Assembly: GCA_030526005.1 (NCBI GenBank)
Contig: JAUNDP010000022.1
Span: 1-36,461 of the forward strand
Reading direction: 5' to 3'
DNA length: 36,461 nt
Origin: Eubacteriales bacterium
GTDB lineage: Bacteria; Bacillota; Clostridia; Lachnospirales; Lachnospiraceae
Position numbers and translations under genes: made by a program
The notes under the pieces: generated by a model
Told to the model about the DNA's origin: nothing
Databases searched by the model: none
What the model saw: the letters and a program-made list of their open reading frames with translations, nothing else
Shown here: piece by piece, positions 24,052-31,708 of the stretch
How positions within the stretch are numbered: position 1 is the stretch's first letter
Layout of the letters: each line of letters starts with the position of its first letter

Positions 24052-26100
24052 ATGCAGAAAAAAAATGAAGAGGTACAAGAGCGGTATGAGCTCTCCATGA
24101 ATCGTATCAGTGAAATGAAAAATGAGCAGACAGTTCCAGCTGAATATCTTTCTTACTTTCAGAGAACAGCAGGATTTATTGAGCAGATCGGAAAAGTGGA
24201 AGTGTTGCAGTCTTCCCATGCCTTAGATCAGTTTACTCTGGAGCAGTGGCGGAAACTGAATGAAGAGCTGTACCATGATATCCTTCCAAAACAATATGAA
24301 AAGAGCTATGCGAATCCGGAATATGCCGTAAAAAAGCTGGGAGAAACACACGGAGCCCTGCTTAGTTTCCTATATACAGAAATCAGGAAAATGATCCCCT
24401 ATGTGTTTGAGGAGCGTTTGCAGGAGATTACGATCTTAAACGAACTATTTATTGAAATTTATAATCGCTTTGAAGAGGAGAATGTGCCGTCTTACCGGGA
24501 AATTCAGCAGATTCTCTATTGGTTTATCAGCGATTACAGTGATTTGACGGTCGATAACCGGGTGCGGGAAGCGATTGATCCTTCCTTAAATTTTGCCGTG
24601 AATCTGATCGTCAATTCTGATTTTAAGGATCTGCGCTATCTGTACCGCTTTGGAGAATACATATCCGAAAATGAGATTCAGATGGCACAGTATTTGAACA
24701 GACTTCCAGATGAGACGATTCAAAAGATTGCTGACACGTTCACAGAAGGGTATCGAAAGGGATTTGAGATTACAGGAAAAGATCTCTCCATCAAAAAGAC
24801 GGTCAATATTCGATTCCATCTGGGATTTGAACGCATCATCCGTGAAGCAATCCGAAATTTTGAAAAAATGGGGCTTTCACCTGTTATCTATCGTGCGGAG
24901 CACAAACTGCAGAGAATCGGATATATGGGTGCAATTCCAAACAGACAATATGATTATGATCACAAATCAGATCAGGCAATTTATCTGGATAAGCCGCTTG
25001 TCGACCGCAAGATCAGCGTGATGCGAACATCGTATGAGAAATACAAAAAACTGGCCGCAGGGATGGCAGGACCGGCAGTGATGGAAACATTCGGGGAAGC
25101 AATTTTTATGCCGGCCGCCAAAAAAGAAGCGTTTGTTCTGAACGAGAAGCAGCAGAAACTGTCTGTTTTATATGACAGAGAGGCTTCCCAGATTGTAAAC
25201 CAGTATATCAAAGGGGAGGAGAGAAGCTTTACGATTATCGCTTTTCCTGTTCCTGAGATTGGAGACTGTTTTTCTGAAATTTTCGATGAAATTGTAAAAA
25301 TCAATACGCTGGACTCAGAAAAATATCAGAAGATTCAGCAGCATATCATCGACGCGCTTGACCAGGGAACGCACGTCCACATCAAAGGAGCGAAAGAGCG
25401 CGGCAATGAGACGGAGCTGACGGTAGCTTTGAGAAAATTAAATGATCCGGAAAAAGAGACGCTGTTTGAAAACTGTGTCGCTGATGTCAATATTCCGGTC
25501 GGCGAGGTGTTCACTTCTCCAAAGCTTTCAGGAACAAACGGTACGCTGCACGTCACGAAAGTCTATCTGGGAGAATTCCAGTACAGAGACTTAAAAATTA
25601 CATTTAAAGATGGAAAGACAACCGATTACAGCTGTGCAAATTTTCAGGATGAAGAAGAAAACAGGAAATATATTCTGGAAAATATTTTAAATTATCATGA
25701 CGCTCTTCCTCTCGGAGAGATGGCAATCGGAACGAACACGACGGCATATGCGGCAGCGAAAAAATATCAGATCGAAGACAAACTTCCAATTCTGATTGCA
25801 GAGAAGATGGGACCTCACTTTGCGGTGGGTGATACTTGCTACAGCTGGTGTGAAGATACAAAAGTATACAATCCTGACGGTAAAGAGATTATTGCAAGAG
25901 ACAATGAGATTTCGATTCTGCGAAGAGAAGATGTGGCGAAAGCGTATTTCGGATGCCACACAGATATCACGATTCCATATGAGGAGCTGGAGCTTCTGGA
26001 AGCAGTGAAAGAAAATGGCGAGACGATACCGATTATTGCAGACGGAAGATTTGTGCTGGAAGGAACGGAGGAGCTGAATAAGCCTCTTGAAACTCTATAA
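24052..26100 (+). CDS. M29 family aminopeptidase with N-terminal extension
   Basis: The C-terminal half is recognisable as a family M29 (AmpS/thermophilic) metallo-aminopeptidase: GTHVHIKGAKERG, NCVADVNIPVGEVFTSP with a metal-ligand Glu, GTLHVTKVYLGEF, LGEMAIGTNTTAY and MGPHFAVGDTCYSW with the His and Asp ligands. Family members are usually about 400 residues, but this one has 682. About 230 extra N-terminal residues are mainly helical and charged, with no motif I recognise. It is likely a cytosolic leucyl-type peptidase. Start: ATG 24052, five bases after AAGGTGA (24040-24046); a GTG at 24043 lies inside that site. It follows the HD gene by 68 bases. Confidence 0.88.
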   Translation: MQKKNEEVQERYELSMNRISEMKNEQTVPAEYLSYFQRTAGFIEQIGKVEVLQSSHALDQFTLEQWRKLNEELYHDILPKQYEKSYANPEYAVKKLGETHGALLSFLYTEIRKMIPYVFEERLQEITILNELFIEIYNRFEEENVPSYREIQQILYWFISDYSDLTVDNRVREAIDPSLNFAVNLIVNSDFKDLRYLYRFGEYISENEIQMAQYLNRLPDETIQKIADTFTEGYRKGFEITGKDLSIKKTVNIRFHLGFERIIREAIRNFEKMGLSPVIYRAEHKLQRIGYMGAIPNRQYDYDHKSDQAIYLDKPLVDRKISVMRTSYEKYKKLAAGMAGPAVMETFGEAIFMPAAKKEAFVLNEKQQKLSVLYDREASQIVNQYIKGEERSFTIIAFPVPEIGDCFSEIFDEIVKINTLDSEKYQKIQQHIIDALDQGTHVHIKGAKERGNETELTVALRKLNDPEKETLFENCVADVNIPVGEVFTSPKLSGTNGTLHVTKVYLGEFQYRDLKITFKDGKTTDYSCANFQDEEENRKYILENILNYHDALPLGEMAIGTNTTAYAAAKKYQIEDKLPILIAEKMGPHFAVGDTCYSWCEDTKVYNPDGKEIIARDNEISILRREDVAKAYFGCHTDITIPYEELELLEAVKENGETIPIIADGRFVLEGTEELNKPLETL

Positions 26101-26165
26101 GACGGCCTGTCGGGGAGGCGATACTCAGAAATACAGCGCAAAAACAACGAAAAGTGGAAATAAGA

Positions 26166-26194
26166 TTGACAATGGAAAGAAGAATTAGTAAAAT
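26166..26194 (+). promoter_or_regulatory. Sigma-A promoter of the pur operon
   Basis: Perfect TTGACA (26166-26171), 17 bases, TAAAAT (26189-26194). The predicted leader to purE is under 40 bases, too short for a purine riboswitch. I see no convincing PurR box pair. Confidence 0.75.
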
Positions 26195-26237
26195 TAATAG
26201 TCAAGAATAAAACGCATTCAGATGAAGGAGAGATACA

Positions 26238-26744
26238 ATGGCAAAAGTAGGAATTGTTATGGGCAGCGACTCAGATATGCCTGTTATGAGCAAGGCAGCA
26301 GATATGTTGGAAAAATTGGGTGTAGATTATGAAATGACCATTATTTCTGCACACCGTGAACCAGATGTATTTTTTGAGTATGCAAAATCAGCAGAGTCAA
26401 AAGGATTCAAGGTAATTATTGCCGGAGCAGGTATGGCAGCACATCTGCCTGGTATGTGTGCAGCAATTTTTCCAATGCCAGTAATCGGTATTCCAATGCA
26501 CACTACTTCACTTGGCGGCAGAGATTCGCTTTATTCCATCGTTCAGATGCCATCCGGAATCCCAGTGGCAACCGTTGCAATCAACGGAGGAGCAAACGCA
26601 GGAATTCTGGCAGCAAAAATTCTGGCGACTTCAGATCCGGAACTCCTGGAGAGATTAAAAGCATATTCACAGGAATTAAAAGAACAGGTAGAACAAAAAG
26701 CAGAGAGACTGGAAAAAGTCGGATATAAAGAATATATGAAATAA
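26238..26744 (+). CDS. purE: N5-carboxyaminoimidazole ribonucleotide mutase PurE
   Basis: PurE (class I) moves the carboxyl group of N5-CAIR to give CAIR in purine synthesis. The 168 residues include the signature VGIVMGSDSDMPVM (residues 4-17), ISAHREPD with the catalytic His, AGAGMAAHLPGM, IPMHTTSLGGRDSLYSIVQMP and a Gly/Ala-rich NGGANAGILAAKIL. ATG with AAGGAG upstream. First gene of purE-purM-purN-purD; PurK, which makes its substrate, is not in the window. Confidence 0.97.
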   Translation: MAKVGIVMGSDSDMPVMSKAADMLEKLGVDYEMTIISAHREPDVFFEYAKSAESKGFKVIIAGAGMAAHLPGMCAAIFPMPVIGIPMHTTSLGGRDSLYSIVQMPSGIPVATVAINGGANAGILAAKILATSDPELLERLKAYSQELKEQVEQKAERLEKVGYKEYMK

Positions 26745-26787
26745 ACTTTAAAAAAGTTTCAATAAGCTTCTGATTCCCGTCAGGAGC
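26743..26787 (+). other. Two small hairpins between purE and purM
   Basis: AAACTTT (26743-26749) pairs with AAAGTTT (26753-26759) over the purE stop, and GCTTCTGA (26766-26773) pairs with TCAGGAGC (26780-26787, one G-U). No T run follows either. They may adjust relative expression or mRNA decay inside the operon. Confidence 0.5.
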
Positions 26788-26830
26788 ATAGAGAAGACAG
26801 CACTTTTAAGAAAACCAGGAGGAAAAAAGA

Positions 26831-27856
26831 ATGGATTACAAGAATGCAGGCGTTGATATTGAGGCAGGATACAAATCAGTAGAGTTAATGAAGGAACATA
26901 TTAAAAAGACAATGAGACCAGAGGTTTTGACAAATATCGGAGGATTCTCCGGCGCTTTTTCCATGGAAAAATTTAAAAATATGGAAAAACCAACGCTCGT
27001 TTCCGGAACAGATGGCGTGGGAACAAAGTTAAAATTGGCTTTTGTCATGGATAAACATGATACAGTCGGTATCGACTGCGTTGCTATGTGCGTCAACGAT
27101 ATTGCATGTGCAGGCGGTGAACCTTTATTTTTCCTAGATTATATCGCATGTGGAAAGAATATTCCAGAAAAAATTGCAACGATCGTGAGCGGAGTGGCAG
27201 ATGGATGTACACAGTCTGACGCAGCGCTGATCGGAGGAGAGACGGCAGAGATGCCTGGATTTTATCCGGAAGATGAATACGATCTGGCAGGCTTTGCAGT
27301 CGGTGTTGTAGATGAAAAAGATTTAATCACAGGCGCTGATATCAAAGATCAGGATATTCTGATCGGAATCGCTTCCTCCGGTGTACACAGCAATGGTTTT
27401 TCACTTGTCAGAAAAGTATTTAAGATGGAAAAAGAAGTACTGGACAAATACTATGATGAGCTGGGAACAACACTGGGCGAAGCTCTGCTGGCACCGACAA
27501 AAATTTATGTGAAGACTCTGAAAAATATCAAAGAAGCAGGAGTGAAAATCAAAGGCTGCAGCCATATCACAGGAGGAGGATTCTATGAGAACGTTCCGAG
27601 AATGCTTCCAGAAGGCGCACATGCTGTGATTAAGAAAGACAGCTATGAAGTTCCGGCTTTATTCCGTATGCTTGCAAAAGAAGGAAATATTGAAGAGAAA
27701 ATGATGTATAACACATACAACATGGGAATCGGAATGGTTCTGGCTGTAGATCCAAAAGATGTGGACAAGACAAGAGAGGCAATCAGCGCCGCAGGCGAGA
27801 CTTCTTATGTGATCGGTCATATTGAAAACGGAGAAAAGGGCGTTACATTATGCTAA
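26831..27856 (+). CDS. purM: Phosphoribosylformylglycinamidine cyclo-ligase PurM (AIR synthetase)
   Basis: PurM closes the imidazole ring (FGAM to AIR) using ATP. The 341-residue length is typical. Motifs: [19 protein letters not shown] at the N-terminus, [14 protein letters not shown]-like [13 protein letters not shown] (about 58-70), [38 protein letters not shown] and [16 protein letters not shown] has CAGGAGG upstream. The last seven bases overlap the purN start. Confidence 0.97.
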   Translation: MDYKNAGVDIEAGYKSVELMKEHIKKTMRPEVLTNIGGFSGAFSMEKFKNMEKPTLVSGTDGVGTKLKLAFVMDKHDTVGIDCVAMCVNDIACAGGEPLFFLDYIACGKNIPEKIATIVSGVADGCTQSDAALIGGETAEMPGFYPEDEYDLAGFAVGVVDEKDLITGADIKDQDILIGIASSGVHSNGFSLVRKVFKMEKEVLDKYYDELGTTLGEALLAPTKIYVKTLKNIKEAGVKIKGCSHITGGGFYENVPRMLPEGAHAVIKKDSYEVPALFRMLAKEGNIEEKMMYNTYNMGIGMVLAVDPKDVDKTREAISAAGETSYVIGHIENGEKGVTLC

Positions 27857-28491
27857 AAATTGCAGTACTGGTGTCTGGAGGCGGAACAAACCTCCAGGCA
27901 ATTATAGATGAGATTGAAAAAGGAACAGTCACAAACACAGAGATTGCGGTTGTGATCAGTAATAACAAAAATGCGTACGCTTTGGAGAGAGCAAAACAGC
28001 ACAACATTCCTGCTGTGTGCGTATCACCGAAAGATTATGGAACAAGGGAAGAATTTAACAAAGAACTGTTAAAAAAGATCCAGTCTTTTGACGTGGATCT
28101 TGTTGTGCTTGCAGGATGTCTTGTAGTGATCCCGAAAATTATGGTGGAAGCATATCCAAACCGAATTATCAATATTCATCCATCTCTGATTCCTTCTTTC
28201 TGTGGAACGGGGTATTATGGTCTGAAGGTTCACGAGGCGGCGCTGGAACGAGGTGTGAAAGTGACGGGAGCTACGGTTCATTTTGTGGATGACGGAACAG
28301 ATACCGGTCCGATCATTCTGCAAAAGGCTGTGGATGTAAAACAGGGGGATACACCGGAAATTTTACAGCAGCGTGTGATGAAAGAAGCAGAATGGAAAAT
28401 CATGCCGAAGGCAATCGATTTGATTGCGAACGGCAAAATTGCAGTACAAGACGGCAAGGTTGTTTTTGTAGATAAATTGGAGGACTGCTAA
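27850..28491 (+). CDS. purN: Phosphoribosylglycinamide formyltransferase PurN
   Basis: PurN adds a formyl group from 10-formyl-tetrahydrofolate to GAR. The 213 residues include the N-terminal phosphate loop [13 protein letters not shown], the catalytic [10 protein letters not shown] (Asn-x-His), [22 protein letters not shown] with the catalytic Asp, and a C-terminal helix. It starts inside the purM stop (overlap of seven bases) and ends one base before the purD ATG, so translation of purMND is tightly coupled. Confidence 0.97.
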   Translation: MLKIAVLVSGGGTNLQAIIDEIEKGTVTNTEIAVVISNNKNAYALERAKQHNIPAVCVSPKDYGTREEFNKELLKKIQSFDVDLVVLAGCLVVIPKIMVEAYPNRIINIHPSLIPSFCGTGYYGLKVHEAALERGVKVTGATVHFVDDGTDTGPIILQKAVDVKQGDTPEILQQRVMKEAEWKIMPKAIDLIANGKIAVQDGKVVFVDKLEDC

Positions 28492-28492
28492 G

Positions 28493-29764
28493 ATGAAAGT
28501 TTTAATTGTAGGAAGCGGTGGAAGAGAACATGCGATTGCATGGAAGGCAGCACAGAGTCCAAAAGTAGATAAAATTTTCTGCGCGCCTGGCAATGCAGGC
28601 ATTGAAGAGTATGCGCAGTGTGTAAATATCGGAGCAATGGAATTTGACCGTCTCGTGGACTTTGCAAAAAAAGAAAGCATTGACCTGACGATTATCGGTA
28701 TGGACGATCCGCTTGTGGGAGGAATCGTGGACGCATTCGAGGCAGAAGGACTTCGTGTATTTGGACCGAGAAAAAATGCCGCAGTCTTAGAGGGATCAAA
28801 GGCATTCTCAAAGGATTTGATGAAAAAATATCATATTCCTACTGCAGCATATGAAAATTTCTCTGATCCGGAAAGCGCTCTTGCATATTTGGAAGAAGCA
28901 AAATTCCCGATTGTGTTAAAAGCGGACGGTCTGGCGCTTGGAAAAGGCGTTCTGATCTGCAATACCCTGGAAGAGGCAAAAGAAGGCGTAAAATCCATCA
29001 TGATGGATAAAAAATTTGGTTCCGCGGGAAACCAGATGGTTGTGGAAGAATTCATGACAGGAAGAGAAGTTTCTGTTCTCTCTTTCGTGGATGGCAAGAC
29101 GATCAAGACGATGACTTCTGCTCAGGATCATAAGAGAGCAGGGGACGGAGATACTGGATTAAATACAGGAGGAATGGGAACATTCTCACCGAGTCCGTTC
29201 TATACAGAAGAAGTAGATGCATTCTGTAAGAAATATATCTATCAGGCGACAGTGGATGCGATGGCTGCTGAAGGCAGAGAATTTAAGGGAATTATTTTCT
29301 TTGGACTGATGCTGACAGAAGACGGACCAAAAGTACTGGAGTACAATGCCAGATTTGGAGATCCGGAGGCTCAGGTTGTTCTTCCAAGAATGAAAAATGA
29401 TATGGTGGAAGTGATGGAAGCCTGCATCGATGGAACACTGGATCAGATTGATCTTCAGTTTGAGGACAATGCTGCAGTCTGCGTTGTGCTGGCTTCAGAA
29501 GGATATCCTGTTCAGTATGAGAAAGGGCTGCCGATCAGAGGACTGGAAACTTTTAAGGAAAAAGACGGATATTATGTATTCCATGCAGGAACAAAAAAAG
29601 ACGGCGGTCAGATTGTAACAAATGGAGGACGCGTATTAGGTGTGACAGCAAAGGGAAGTGATTTAAAACAGGCCAGAGCAAACGCTTATGAGGCAGTTCA
29701 GTGGATTGACTTTGACAATAAATATTATCGTCATGACATTGGAAAGGCGATTGATGAAGCGTAG
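28493..29764 (+). CDS. purD: Phosphoribosylamine-glycine ligase PurD (GAR synthetase)
   Basis: PurD joins glycine to phosphoribosylamine with ATP. The 423-residue ATP-grasp enzyme begins MKVLIVGSGGREHAIAWKA. Further motifs are GPRKNAAVLEGSKAFSKDLM, IVLKADGLALGKGV (ATP grasp, near residue 140), GDGDTGLNTGGMGTFSP, and LEYNARFGDPEAQV with the metal ligands. GGAGGA lies before the ATG inside the purN end. Last recognised purine gene here; the frameshifted surface-protein gene starts 26 bases later with no terminator between. Confidence 0.97.
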   Translation: MKVLIVGSGGREHAIAWKAAQSPKVDKIFCAPGNAGIEEYAQCVNIGAMEFDRLVDFAKKESIDLTIIGMDDPLVGGIVDAFEAEGLRVFGPRKNAAVLEGSKAFSKDLMKKYHIPTAAYENFSDPESALAYLEEAKFPIVLKADGLALGKGVLICNTLEEAKEGVKSIMMDKKFGSAGNQMVVEEFMTGREVSVLSFVDGKTIKTMTSAQDHKRAGDGDTGLNTGGMGTFSPSPFYTEEVDAFCKKYIYQATVDAMAAEGREFKGIIFFGLMLTEDGPKVLEYNARFGDPEAQVVLPRMKNDMVEVMEACIDGTLDQIDLQFEDNAAVCVVLASEGYPVQYEKGLPIRGLETFKEKDGYYVFHAGTKKDGGQIVTNGGRVLGVTAKGSDLKQARANAYEAVQWIDFDNKYYRHDIGKAIDEA

Positions 29765-29790
29765 AGTCTGTAGGACAAAGGAGTAAATGT

Positions 29791-30998
29791 ATGAAAAAAT
29801 TATGGAAGCAGTTGGGGAGAAAAGTCGTACCGGTACTGATGATGGTATTGCTTTTGACAATGACAGCATCTGCGGAAGGATATTCCGGAGATAACTCACT
29901 GGCAGCGCTTGGAGTAGAAAATGGTACCGTGACACCGGAATTTGAATACTCAACGTGGGAATACAATGTAACAGTAGCGCCGGGAACGACAGAACTGATT
30001 TTAAATCCGGTTCCGTCTGATCCAAATGCTCAGGTTATTGACATCAGTGGAACAACATTGGGCGAAGATGGGACGACGACAGTAGTGATCACTGTGCAGG
30101 CAGAAAATGGAGATCAGTTCCCATATACTTTGCATGTGACGACCGATCAGCACCTCAGACAGAGGAAACTCCTCAGACAGAGACACAGGCGCCGGAGACA
30201 GAAAATGCAAAAATAAAAGAACTGGAGACAAAAAATAAACTGTTCCGTTCTCAGGCAGATGAATATAAAGAAGAAAGCGAACTGCGTCTGAAGATCATTT
30301 TAGGATTCATTGTCGTTACAGTGATTCTGATCTTTGTTATTATCAATCTTCTGATGAAAATCAAAGACTCAAAAAAAGATTTGAGAGAGTTTGAGAGTGA
30401 TATCGACTCTATGCATAAAAAGAAGAACGATTCTTATGATACTTATTATACACCGCAGCAGGGAAGAGGAATTCCAAAAAATATCACTCCTGTAAACGGA
30501 GGAAACTATCAGGAAGAGACATTCCGCCAGATGGACAGTGACGGTGCAGAAGATAAAGCATCTGCCAGAAAACAGGCAAGAGCAGAAAAGAAAGCTGCAA
30601 AGGCAGAAGCAAAAGCTGCAAAAAAGGCAGCAAAATATGATGACTTGATGAGCAATGGGGCCATGAACCGTCAGCCGGCACAGCAGCCAAGAGGCAATAT
30701 GAATACCCCGCCGATGAATGGTCAGCCAATGAATAATCAGGGAATGCGTCAGCCTCAAAATGGAATGAATACAGCCACAATGCGCCAGCCGCAGCAGGGG
30801 GCGCCAAACGGTCAGCCGATGAATAATCAGATGGGCGGCATGAACAGCAATATGGGACCTTATGTGGGACGTCAGCCGCAGCAGGGAGTGGGATCAAATG
30901 CTCCGACAGGTCAGAATCGCCCGCAGTCTTCCAGGGAATCTTCTGCTTCTCAGGAACAGGAGCATTCTAAAGTAGAAATTGATATGATTGATTTATAA
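29791..30998 (+). pseudogene. Frameshifted gene: signal peptide, cadherin-like beta-sandwich, transmembrane helix, Q/N/P-rich tail
   Basis: Frame one starts at ATG 29791 (GGAG upstream): a signal peptide (about 1-28, ending TASA) and a cadherin-like domain (NSLAALGVENGTVTPEF to PYTLHVT). After about base 30148 it turns into an Arg/Gln run and stops at 30214. The -1 frame, open from 30021, carries the natural continuation: a Thr/Glu/Pro linker (PQTEETPQTETQAPETEN), a charged stretch, a membrane helix (LRLKIILGFIVVTVILIFVII, about 30287-30350), then a basic Ala/Lys helix and a tail of repeated GQPMNNQ and RQPQQG units ending KVEIDMIDL. One missing base near 30150 would restore about 402 residues. 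No X-XXY-YYZ slippery heptamer is present. It is either a real mutation or a sequencing error. Function unknown; outside-in adhesion or signalling is a guess. Confidence 0.8.
30153..30188 (+). repeat. 18-base tandem repeat at the frameshift site
   Basis: Two 18-base units (30153-30170 and 30171-30188) share their first 12 bases, CCTCAGACAGAG. In the restored frame they encode PQTEET and PQTETQ. Such repeats invite slippage or assembly collapse at this spot. Confidence 0.75.
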
Positions 30999-31007
30999 GA
31001 CAAAAGA

Positions 31008-31040
31008 AGAAAAAGCAGCCTTAAAAAGGGTGCTTTTTCT
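31008..31040 (+). terminator. Terminator after the frameshifted gene
   Basis: AGAAAAAGCA (31008-31017) pairs perfectly with TGCTTTTTCT (31031-31040), with inner CC/GG pairs. The T run is part of the 3' arm, and the mirrored A run makes it potentially bidirectional. Confidence 0.8.
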
Positions 31041-31080
31041 GATATCTGGGGGAGTCAGCAGTCCGTCGCCGAAAGGAAGC

Positions 31081-31118
31081 TTGACATAAAGTGATAGCTG
31101 TTATATCATTAATATAAC
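31081..31118 (+). promoter_or_regulatory. Promoter with overlapping palindromic operator, upstream of the GntR gene
   Basis: Perfect TTGACA (31081-31086), 17 bases, TATCAT (31104-31109). A perfect inverted repeat GTTATAT-N5-ATATAAC (31100-31106 and 31112-31118) covers the -10. The size and position fit an operator for a dimeric repressor, most simply the GntR protein encoded 85 bases downstream (autoregulation, inferred). Confidence 0.65.
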
Positions 31119-31202
31119 AATATAATCTTTCAGGAATTGTACAAAGAGAAATATTGTGCTGAGAAAAATGTTTTGGAAGATAGATAAAGAAGGTGTTGTA
31201 TC

Positions 31203-31586
31203 GTGATTATTAAAATTGATTTTCAGAGCGACGAGGCATTGTATGTACAGCTGCGCAATCAAATTATTATGGGAATAGCAAATGCTTCCATCCAGGAAGG
31301 AGACGTCCTGCCGTCTGTCCGACAGTTAGCGGAAGACATTGGAATTAATATGCACACGGTCAATAAAGCATATACCGTGTTGCGCCAGGAAGGATTTGTG
31401 ACGATTGACAGAAGAAAAGGAGCAGTCGTTTCACTGGATGTGGATAAGCTCAAAGCGCTGGAAGAAATGAGAAGAAATCTTCGGGTAGTGTTGGCAAAAG
31501 GCTGCTGCAAACATATCACATGTAAAGAGGTTCATCAGCTGGTGGATGAAATTTTTTCAGAGTATGAAAAACAGGAAAAAGTATAA
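31203..31586 (+). CDS. GntR family transcriptional regulator, YtrA type (GTG start)
   Basis: The 127-residue protein has an N-terminal GntR winged helix (IDFQSDEALYVQLRNQII, LPSVRQLAEDIGINMHTVNKAYTVLRQEGFV, then the RRKGAVV wing; about residues 5-78) and only a short helical tail (about 80-127). This is the YtrA-subfamily layout rather than FadR or HutC. YtrA regulators usually sit beside ABC transporter genes that they repress; none is here, and clpC follows instead. Start: GTG 31203 with AAGGTG about 8 bases upstream; no ATG fits. The tail carries two adjacent Cys (KGCCKHITC), an unusual cluster that might sense redox state or metal, which is speculative. Confidence 0.9.
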   Translation: MIIKIDFQSDEALYVQLRNQIIMGIANASIQEGDVLPSVRQLAEDIGINMHTVNKAYTVLRQEGFVTIDRRKGAVVSLDVDKLKALEEMRRNLRVVLAKGCCKHITCKEVHQLVDEIFSEYEKQEKV

Positions 31587-31708
31587 TAACAGAAAGAATT
31601 TTGCAGAGAACAGAAAAACTTCTCGCATAAACAGGGGAATTTAAAGAAAGGAAAAGTTACTCGAGAAACACAGAAAGATCCAACGTGTTTTGAGTGACAG
31701 GAATGAGG

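Noticed and set aside
26195-26237. Purine riboswitch before purE
   Set aside because: The leader from the predicted start site is under 40 bases, and no three-way junction or terminator is visible.
30021-30216. Programmed -1 frameshifting in the surface-protein gene
   Set aside because: No X-XXY-YYZ heptamer occurs in frame within the overlap, and the natural linker composition begins upstream of the A-rich stretch near 30205. Mutation, slippage or a sequencing error fits better.
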